Shown: positions 5,643 to 9,976 of the stretch, piece by piece
Position numbering within the stretch: position 1 is the stretch's first letter
How the letters are laid out: each line of letters opens with the position of its first letter
Assembly (NCBI GenBank): GCA_016206995.1
Contig: JACQQN010000105.1
Coordinates: 1-9,976 of the forward strand
Reading direction: 5' to 3'
Length of the DNA stretch: 9,976 nucleotides
From: Candidatus Omnitrophota bacterium
GTDB taxonomy: Bacteria > Omnitrophota > Omnitrophia > Omnitrophales > Abzuiibacteriaceae
Position numbers and translations under genes: made by a program
Notes under the pieces: generated by a model
The model's database searches: none
Seen by the model: only the letters and a program-made list of their open reading frames with translations
Told to the model about the DNA's origin: nothing

Positions 5643-5657
5643 GGCGCATAAAGCGCC
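5643..5657 (-). other. GC hairpin in the antitoxin mRNA leader
   Basis: GGCGC-ataaa-GCGCC, a 5-bp GC stem between the promoter and the ribosome site of the AbrB-fold antitoxin gene. There is no T-run after it on the minus strand. It would sit in the roughly 100-nt 5' leader of the antitoxin mRNA; function unknown. Confidence 0.35.
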
Positions 5658-5671
5658 TGCATTACTTCCTT

Positions 5672-5711
5672 ACTTTCCTACTGAAAGGATACCTTTCGGA
5701 ACACTGAAAGT
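5672..5711. promoter_or_regulatory. Nested inverted-repeat operator of the AbrB-fold antitoxin
   Basis: An inner perfect repeat GAAAGG-ata-CCTTTC (5683-5697) covers the -10 box, and an outer pair ACTTTC (5672-5677) and GAAAGT (5706-5711) reaches the -35. Both have nearly the same centre, giving four CTTTC-type half-sites across the promoter. This suits cooperative binding by a dimeric antitoxin that represses its own gene. Confidence 0.5.
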
Positions 5712-5714
5712 CAA
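5686..5714 (-). promoter_or_regulatory. Sigma-70-type promoter of the AbrB-fold antitoxin gene
   Basis: On the minus strand TTGACT (5/6) at 5714-5709, a 17-bp spacer, and TATCCT (4/6) at 5691-5686. It is the best -35/-10 pair I found in the window. It lies 60 nt past the end of the deaminase gene, so the antitoxin module is separately transcribed. Confidence 0.65.
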
Positions 5715-5773
5715 GAGCCAGGAACAGCTCATAAATTCAGATCTCCAGCTTCATTTCCATGCACCGTTTTATT

Positions 5774-6256
5774 CTAGTACGTGATTTTAAACGAGAGCTG
5801 GTCCCAAAAGCGGAGCAAGACCTGGCACTCTTTCAGTGACACGCTTTTTTGAATCGAAACTTTGCTTTTACCGAGGCGCTTCATGAGGTGGTTTGAAATG
5901 GAAAGTTCGTTAAAGCCCCGCTTCGCCACATCTTGAATGCTGGTTCCATATTTCACACGGTCAAGGCGCGCCCAATGGATGGCCGCAAAACACATGGGGC
6001 ACGGTTCTGTGGTGGAATAAATCACGCAACCTGATAAATCAAAACTTTTTAATTTTTGGGCTGCTTTCCGAATGGCGTTCATTTCCGCGTGCGCGCTGGG
6101 GTCGCGGTCTTTCAGAACGGAATTATGCGTCACGGCGAGCACTTTTCCATTTTTCACGAGGCACGCGCCAAAAGGCCCACCCCAAAGTTTGCGGGCACCT
6201 TCTTTTGCTTTGTAAATCGCAAGGTGCATGAATTTTCTGTCTTTTGCGCGCTTCAT
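5774..6256 (-). CDS. Nucleoside/nucleobase deaminase, GuaD-like
   Basis: A 160-aa zinc-dependent deaminase of the cytidine-deaminase fold. The zinc and catalytic motifs are HAE at 56-58 (H56 ligand, E58 proton shuttle) within DPSAHAEMNAIRKA, and PCPMC at 85-89 (C86, C89). GGPFGACLVKNG (26-37), FAAIHWARLDRVKYG and the end of the protein resemble guanine deaminase of the B. subtilis GuaD type more than tRNA adenosine deaminase TadA, which has a different C-terminus. The likely reaction is guanine to xanthine in purine salvage, cytoplasmic. The exact substrate is uncertain because this superfamily switches bases easily. It starts 48 nt after the methyltransferase gene with no clear ribosome site, so it may or may not share that transcript. 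Confidence 0.88.
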   Translation of the reverse strand: MKRAKDRKFMHLAIYKAKEGARKLWGGPFGACLVKNGKVLAVTHNSVLKDRDPSAHAEMNAIRKAAQKLKSFDLSGCVIYSTTEPCPMCFAAIHWARLDRVKYGTSIQDVAKRGFNELSISNHLMKRLGKSKVSIQKSVSLKECQVLLRFWDQLSFKITY

Positions 6257-6304
6257 TTCATTAACGGTTTCGGTACTAGGTTGCTTTCCATTCTCGCTTT
6301 TTAT

Positions 6305-7033
6305 TTATTTTTTCAGCTTGAACGGGAAAATCATCGATGTTTGGCGGCGGTATTCGCGGTACGAGTCACCCAAGTGTTCCGCGATGTTCCGTTCTTCAAA
6401 ATAAATTCCAATGAAGATGTAAAGGGTCATAGCGACCGAAAACAATAAATGTCCGGAGGTCATGACCGGCGTAAACCAAAATGCAATGAGAAACCCCAGC
6501 ATCAGCGGATTACGAACCAATTTGTAAACTCCGGCAACCTTAAATTGGACCGGCGTGTACGGCTTCCCTTGCGCATAAAGAAAAACCTGCCGCAAACCAA
6601 AAAGATCAAAATGGTTAATCAAGAAAGATGAAATCAGTACCAAGCCCCAGCCAATCCAAAAGAAAACCCACATCAACGATCCCAGAAACCCGCCTTCAAA
6701 ATTCCAAATCATAGATGGCATGGGCTCCCACAGCCAGTAAAGCAAAATAAGCGTGACGCACGCAGCAAACACATACGTGCTGCGCTCAATGGCATGCGGC
6801 ACCAATTTCGTCCACCATCGCTTAAAGGTGGGGCGCGCCATCACACTGTGTTGGATCCCGAAAAGAGCAACTAATAGAAAATTGAGAAGCACACTGCCGC
6901 CCGACGCCGGGTATCCCAAATCAACGGATTTTGCGACAATCACATTACCGACAAAACCAATTAAATAGAGAAACGTCAGAAAAAATGCCAGATACCCCAC
7001 AACACCATAAAGAAACACAACTGTTTTTTTCAT
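6305..7033 (-). CDS. mddA: Methanethiol S-methyltransferase (MddA-like, NnrU/ICMT superfamily)
   Basis: A 242-aa integral membrane protein with about five or six hydrophobic segments (near 6-30, 48-62, 86-102, 118-138, 175-190, 194-211). The family signature is complete: LFGIQHSVMARPTFKRWW (57-74), ERSTYVF (83-89), SSFLINHFDLFGLRQVF (135-151), GKPYTP (156-161), then the SAM-binding half YKLVRNPLMLGFLIAFW (170-186) and YFEERNIAEHLGDSYREYRR (211-230). MddA methylates methanethiol with S-adenosylmethionine to give dimethyl sulfide, in the membrane. Homologous NnrU/isoprenylcysteine methyltransferase proteins with other substrates exist, so the substrate is inferred. GGAGG lies 7 nt before the ATG. 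It follows the 110-aa gene after 40 nt and probably shares its transcript. Confidence 0.82.
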   Translation of the reverse strand: MKKTVVFLYGVVGYLAFFLTFLYLIGFVGNVIVAKSVDLGYPASGGSVLLNFLLVALFGIQHSVMARPTFKRWWTKLVPHAIERSTYVFAACVTLILLYWLWEPMPSMIWNFEGGFLGSLMWVFFWIGWGLVLISSFLINHFDLFGLRQVFLYAQGKPYTPVQFKVAGVYKLVRNPLMLGFLIAFWFTPVMTSGHLLFSVAMTLYIFIGIYFEERNIAEHLGDSYREYRRQTSMIFPFKLKK

Positions 7034-7073
7034 AGTTAAACCTCCGATTGATTATTTCGATATATGATGGCTC

Positions 7074-7406
7074 TTATCCGTTCACCGCTACCGGCATCAA
7101 GGAAGACCATTTCTTCCCGATCGCATCGAGTCCGGCACTTGCTAAATCTTCTGGCTTCATCACAATGTGAAACTGAACGTCCGCATTGAAAAGCAAAAAC
7201 CAGGGTTCTGCAAGGCTTGGAACTTTGGATGGGTTTTCAACCTCTACAATCAGAACAGCCCCGCGCTGCCCGTCATATTCGGTAAAGTACACGGCTTCGG
7301 CTTTTGTCGCTTTGAGAATTTGATCCATCTTGCTTCCAATGCTGCCTTCTTGAACATAGGCGTTGAAAGGTTGGTGCGGTATTCGAACATGCACTAACAT
7401 GCGCAT
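7074..7406 (-). CDS. Conserved protein of unknown function, small alpha/beta fold
   Basis: A 110-aa soluble protein. I recognise the pattern MRMLVHVRIPHQPFN, AEAVYFTEYDGQRGAVLIVE, the LAEPWFLLFNADVQFHIVM segment and PEDLASAGLD near the end as a widespread small family. Database entries sometimes carry the label pantothenate synthetase for relatives, which I do not believe: the protein is far too short and has no nucleotide-binding motif. Alternating strands and helices suggest a ferredoxin-like dimeric barrel. It has no signal peptide and no membrane segment. GGAG lies 5 nt before the ATG. It precedes the methanethiol methyltransferase gene by 40 nt, so a link to that pathway or its regulation is possible, but nothing in the sequence proves it. 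Confidence 0.85.
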   Translation of the reverse strand: MRMLVHVRIPHQPFNAYVQEGSIGSKMDQILKATKAEAVYFTEYDGQRGAVLIVEVENPSKVPSLAEPWFLLFNADVQFHIVMKPEDLASAGLDAIGKKWSSLMPVAVNG

Positions 7407-7506
7407 AAATTCTCCTTTTTTTTGATTGTTGATTTCTGTCTACAATTGGCCGGCGCGTCCCCATCGGACGACGTCTGGTTTGTGGTTTGGGTTTGTAGTT
7501 TAAAAT
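7407..7506. other. Spacer with the likely start of the mddA transcript
   Basis: A 100-nt gap, larger than most others in the right half. I see no -10/-35 pair with good spacing and no terminator with a T-run; a run of A residues (7416-7424 read on the minus strand) precedes the ribosome site. It probably separates the exported-protein operon from the 110-aa/mddA unit, but this is inference from the gap size. Confidence 0.3.
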
Positions 7507-7995
7507 TCATCGAATGTTTTGGACAATGGACTTCTTTGATTCATTTTGTGTGTTGATCATGCGGCTCGGTGTTTGCGTAATTTGCTCTAAATCCTTCAAA
7601 TTGGAAGCGAGCTCGCGCAGGTAAATTTCCTGCATGGGACCCATCACAATCGTCATCGTGTTTTCGTCGGGAGAAATGGTGTACGTGTGATTGACGGTAA
7701 ACGGAGGAGTCGGCCCCGGACAATTTGATTGTGTCATCACCATGGTCATTGAATTTCTGTTCACTGACAAAGCTCCGGCTGTTGCACAGGTCGCATTGGC
7801 TGACGTAAAGGAATCTTTTTTGAGCGTCAGCACTGCCGGGTCTCGCCCCACAACGCTACCATTTACCAAAGTTGCTTGGCGGATCCAGACTCCTAAATAC
7901 TTGGTCTCGTCTACTTTTTCAGATGCCTCTTTTGCAAAGCCTACAGCCGCAGAAACAGTTACAAAAAGTACAATAAGAAGCATTCGCTTCTTCAT
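7507..7995 (-). CDS. Small exported lipocalin-like protein of unknown function
   Basis: A 162-aa protein with a classic signal peptide: MKKR, a hydrophobic stretch LLIVLFVTVSAAVG, and a likely cleavage after GFA (residue 21). The mature part starts KEASEKVDE and holds YLGVWIRQATLVNG, PAVLTLKKDSF, then a Cys pair (70, 92) around SMTMVMTQSNCPG, and YTISPDENTMTIVM. The order of short beta segments (GVW..., LTL..., YTIS-D-NTMTI) is like small lipocalin-type or extracytoplasmic beta-barrel proteins. The ATG at 7995 is chosen because GGGGGA lies 4 nt before it and it begins the signal peptide; a GTG at 8022 would put nine extra residues in front. It follows the 168-aa membrane protein by 42 nt. Binding partner unknown. 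Confidence 0.8.
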   Translation of the reverse strand: MKKRMLLIVLFVTVSAAVGFAKEASEKVDETKYLGVWIRQATLVNGSVVGRDPAVLTLKKDSFTSANATCATAGALSVNRNSMTMVMTQSNCPGPTPPFTVNHTYTISPDENTMTIVMGPMQEIYLRELASNLKDLEQITQTPSRMINTQNESKKSIVQNIR

Positions 7996-8005
7996 CTGAT
8001 CCCCC

Positions 8006-8027
8006 AAAAACGTGCCTGACACCTTTT
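8006..8027. repeat. Possible interspersed GTGCCTGACAC motif
   Basis: A-run, CGTGCCTGACACC, then T-run, lying in the 42-nt gap in front of the lipocalin-like gene. GTG and CAC are symmetric about a 5-nt centre, flanked by A and T tracts. From memory, very similar intergenic sequences (AGGTGTCAGGCACC between A/T tracts) recur in many bacterial genomes and are linked with REP-type elements. Only one copy is in this window, so I cannot show repetition. Confidence 0.3.
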
Positions 8028-8037
8028 GTGATTGATC

Positions 8038-8544
8038 TTATTCGCTCGCGGATTTCCGCCAGAAAAATAAATAAAGGAATAGCGCTTGCCACACTACAAT
8101 CATGATATCGACAAAATTAATTCCCTTAACCTCTAAAACATTCGTAAAAAAGTAAGCGACCCCGGTAATCACGAAGTAGCAGGCAACTAAAGAAATCACG
8201 ACTTTTTTGAATTGCTTTTTGGTTTCCGGGAAAACCGCTTGAAGCGCAAAAGGAAGTGCCACGCTTCCAAAAATAACGGCGAGGGAAAAAGATCCGACGA
8301 AGGTATTTGCGAAATCGGATTTAAATTCCCAAAGTGACGAAACCTTAGAAACCGCCGCATAAATTAAAGTCGACAAACCCAAAAATAAAAGATGTTTTCG
8401 GTTTAAATTTTTAAGACCTGTCTGCCAAATGATTGCCGTCACGCCAAACACCGGCCCCACCACCCAATCTTGGCCGCAATATTTGGTGCTGATGCATGCA
8501 CACAACCCAAACGTGATTAGCTTTAAGAGTGTGTTCATTTTCAT
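8038..8544 (-). CDS. Multi-pass membrane protein of unknown function
   Basis: A 168-aa inner-membrane protein with about five hydrophobic segments (near 28-40, 52-68, 81-103, 114-133, 143-161) and a possible sixth at the N-terminus (6-19). Connecting loops are short and basic (KNLNRKH, PETKKQFKK), and the tail is WRKSASE. I recognise no family and see no catalytic motif. It starts 10 nt after the stop of the 216-aa membrane protein gene with only a weak ribosome site, so translation is probably coupled. An alternative ATG two codons later changes little. The pairing with another membrane protein suggests a shared complex, which is inference. Confidence 0.8.
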   Translation of the reverse strand: MKMNTLLKLITFGLCACISTKYCGQDWVVGPVFGVTAIIWQTGLKNLNRKHLLFLGLSTLIYAAVSKVSSLWEFKSDFANTFVGSFSLAVIFGSVALPFALQAVFPETKKQFKKVVISLVACYFVITGVAYFFTNVLEVKGINFVDIMIVVWQALFLYLFFWRKSASE

Positions 8545-8554
8545 GATTTGATGC

Positions 8555-9205
8555 TCATTTAAAAAATAAACCGTATATCAAGATGACATCCAAGATACCC
8601 ATGGCCGTCATCGCTGCAAACACCAGATAGACAACGTAAGCTCCTATCCACCCGAGATAATTGATCCAGATACCAGCAAAGACGCCTACCATGTAACCCG
8701 TGATTAAGCCCGTCAGACTGCCGATGATCGCGAGCCATTCGGAATTACGGATAAATCCGACCGACAGCCCGGCCGTTACACCCATTAGGATAAAAAAGAA
8801 AAACATCGGCGCAACAAAATAATCAAAAGAGTAACCGCCTCCTGCTTCAGCGCGAGCAATCTTTTCGGAACGCAAACTGCTGATGAACATGGCAATCAAC
8901 CCCGCGGATCCCAAAACAGCCATGGCTCCACCTGCCAGAGAATGTTTTGTAATTAAGGTAGGGAGCCCCATCACAAGAAGGGTAATACAAAAAACAATCG
9001 CGATCGGAATTTCCAAATGGACATGATTTGCAAAAGGAGATGAATATTCTTCGCGCTGCTTCTTACGCCTGAGATGCAAGCGCCATAAAATGGCGGGGAA
9101 AAAATCCTTATGAAATGCCAGTGAGAAAAACTTCGGAGGCGGACCTAAAGGCGGCAGCTTGGAATAATCGCCGCTTGAATCCGCCACAGGACGTTCAAGT
9201 GACAT
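8555..9205 (-). CDS. Multi-pass membrane protein of unknown function
   Basis: A 216-aa protein. The first 60 residues are a hydrophilic, Pro-rich and basic cytoplasmic-type region (LPPLGPPPKFF, LHLRRKKQREEY). Five hydrophobic segments follow at about 65-83, 90-110, 130-152, 157-180 and 186-213; the last three are rich in Gly and Ala and could pack closely. No family recognised, no enzyme motif seen. A good AAGGAG ribosome site serves either the ATG at 9205 or one at 9209 in another frame; only the 9205 frame is long. It follows the surface-adhesin-E-like gene by 26 nt and precedes the second membrane protein by 10 nt. Confidence 0.82.
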   Translation of the reverse strand: MSLERPVADSSGDYSKLPPLGPPPKFFSLAFHKDFFPAILWRLHLRRKKQREEYSSPFANHVHLEIPIAIVFCITLLVMGLPTLITKHSLAGGAMAVLGSAGLIAMFISSLRSEKIARAEAGGGYSFDYFVAPMFFFFILMGVTAGLSVGFIRNSEWLAIIGSLTGLITGYMVGVFAGIWINYLGWIGAYVVYLVFAAMTAMGILDVILIYGLFFK

Positions 9206-9231
9206 TCATTGCTCCTTCCGATATTTCTACC

Positions 9232-9621
9232 TCAATGGCAGACCATTTGATACAGCGTATCCACATAAGAACCGGGAGGAACGGGCTCAAAGCGCGCTTC
9301 AGGATACCCTTTAAAATAGACCGATTCCCCGTCCTCTCCCAAAGCATCGAACATGGTAATCTTGAAGGTCTTGTCGCTGCAGTTCATTTCCCATTCATAT
9401 TTTTGAACCGTGCTTTTCCCGAAGTGATATTGTTTTGGAACCTTCAGAACATTTTTTGTTGAACAGAAAACCTTATCTCCGTCTCCCCGATCCACGCTGT
9501 CCATATCCACGTAAAAAGCATCCTCCTCCGGCGAAGAAAAGCCAACGTAACGCCAATCGGCAGGAAACACCAGAACTGGAAATAAAAGAATCATTAGGAA
9601 AGTGAGAACAAGCTCTCTCAT
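9232..9621 (-). CDS. Small exported surface-adhesin-E-like protein
   Basis: A 129-aa protein with a signal peptide (MRELVLTFLMILLFPVLVFPA, likely cut after Ala21). The mature part ADWRYVGFSSPEEDAFYVDM, DSVDRGDGDKVFCSTK, WEMNCSDKTFKITMFDALGE and FEPVPPGSYVDTLYQMVC follows the pattern I know from surface-adhesin protein E: strand W-x-x-V, a Y-x-D-x-x-S-V/I segment, a C-x-x-K-x-x-x-I strand, and a P-x-P-P-G-S...C end. Cys81 and Cys128 are placed for the family disulfide; Cys53 is extra. In Gram-negative bacteria these are exported or outer-surface proteins, but most members are not adhesins. The ATG overlaps the TPR gene's stop (ATGA), showing coupling. Confidence 0.8.
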   Translation of the reverse strand: MRELVLTFLMILLFPVLVFPADWRYVGFSSPEEDAFYVDMDSVDRGDGDKVFCSTKNVLKVPKQYHFGKSTVQKYEWEMNCSDKTFKITMFDALGEDGESVYFKGYPEARFEPVPPGSYVDTLYQMVCH

Positions 9622-9976
9622 GGCTTCGCCGGCTCGGCCTTGGAAAGTTCTTCTTCAGCCATTTTCAGCCAAGGTTGAACAGTCTCTTTTGACTCTGGGT
9701 TGAGGAGAAGTGCTTCCAGAAGGTCCTTTTTCGCATTTACAAAATCCGATTTCTCGCCGTAAAAAAGGCCCCTCGCATAAAAAGAGAACCCATCATTTGG
9801 CGCAAGACGGATAGCCTCGGACAAATCCGTGATTGCCCCCTCCAAGTCCGAGTTGGCGTGCCTCGCCTTGCCTCGGGCGACATATGCCGCGGGATTGTCG
9901 GGATTACGTTTGATGTAAATGGAAAAATCAGCGATCGCTTTCTCATGTTCTTTTAACTCAGAATGCACCTTGCCAC
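9618..9976 (-). CDS. TPR-repeat protein (5' end outside the window)
   Basis: Only the last 118 codons are visible. They hold about three tetratricopeptide repeats: GKVHSELKEHEKAIADFSIY (first codons to about 20), AAYVARGKARHANSDLEGAI with TDLSEAIRLAPND, and SFYARGLFYGEKSDFVNAKK with DLLEALLLNPES, then a short polar tail ending AEPAKP. The GTG at 9968 could serve as a start, but the GK before it continues the repeat pattern, so I take the gene to begin outside. Such proteins are scaffolds for protein contacts, often exported or membrane-anchored; cell location cannot be judged without the N-terminus. It heads the visible part of the exported and membrane protein operon. Confidence 0.88.
   Translation of the reverse strand, partial: GKVHSELKEHEKAIADFSIYIKRNPDNPAAYVARGKARHANSDLEGAITDLSEAIRLAPNDGFSFYARGLFYGEKSDFVNAKKDLLEALLLNPESKETVQPWLKMAEEELSKAEPAKP

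Noticed and set aside
2033..5714. A CRISPR array or an insertion sequence behind the accessory genes
   Set aside because: Only two copies of the 26-bp repeat exist, 1.5 kb apart, and no transposase, integrase or terminal inverted repeats around a transposase were found.
8001..8022. GTG at 8022 as the start of the lipocalin-like protein
   Set aside because: It would put nine residues before a typical MKKR signal peptide, while the ATG at 7995 has a GGGGGA ribosome site at proper distance.

Overview
The window reads as a piece of a bacterial chromosome at roughly 45% GC by eye. It probably comes from a Gram-negative, possibly uncultured lineage, because it carries exported proteins with signal peptides, a surface-adhesin-E-like protein and Shine-Dalgarno starts. 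The sequence alone does not let me name the phylum. Every gene I can support lies on the minus strand, so the layout is described from right to left, in the direction of transcription.

Right part (9976 to about 7507): a compact run of five genes. It starts with a TPR protein entering from outside the window. Next come a small exported surface-adhesin-E-like protein (ATGA overlap with the TPR gene), two multi-pass membrane proteins of unknown function, and a small exported lipocalin-like protein. Gaps of 42 nt or less suggest one transcript.

Middle (7406 to 5774): a 110-aa conserved protein of unknown function, then a methanethiol S-methyltransferase (MddA-like, producing dimethyl sulfide), then a GuaD-like nucleoside deaminase. 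The first two genes have good ribosome binding sites and are probably co-transcribed.

Left-middle (5714 to about 2030): an accessory segment of toxin-antitoxin and defence-type genes. A MazE/AbrB-fold antitoxin has a good sigma-70 promoter overlapped by an inverted-repeat operator. It is followed by only the first 25 codons of a RelE/ParE-type toxin, overlapping its stop codon. The toxin ends at the edge of the operator of the next module, a type IV AbiE toxin-antitoxin pair (AbiEi regulator, then AbiEii nucleotidyltransferase). Beyond lies a DUF4143-type AAA ATPase with its own apparently leaderless promoter inside a perfect 17-bp inverted repeat. The ATPase is bracketed by two 26-bp direct repeats (24/26 identical). 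The segment ends at a 25-nt piece that looks like the 3' end of a tRNA gene (Gln-like, with CCA) followed by an intrinsic terminator. This is the arrangement left at one edge of an element integrated into a tRNA gene.

Left end (1923 to 1): a conserved Trp-rich 171-aa protein of unknown function, separated by one nucleotide from a large SDR-type NAD(P)-binding protein with a C-terminal DUF2867 domain, which runs off the left edge.

No CRISPR array, IS element, rRNA or intact tRNA was found. The parts most worth checking are the tRNA-end boundary, the decapitated RelE toxin, and the repeat-flanked ATPase cassette with its palindromic leaderless promoter.
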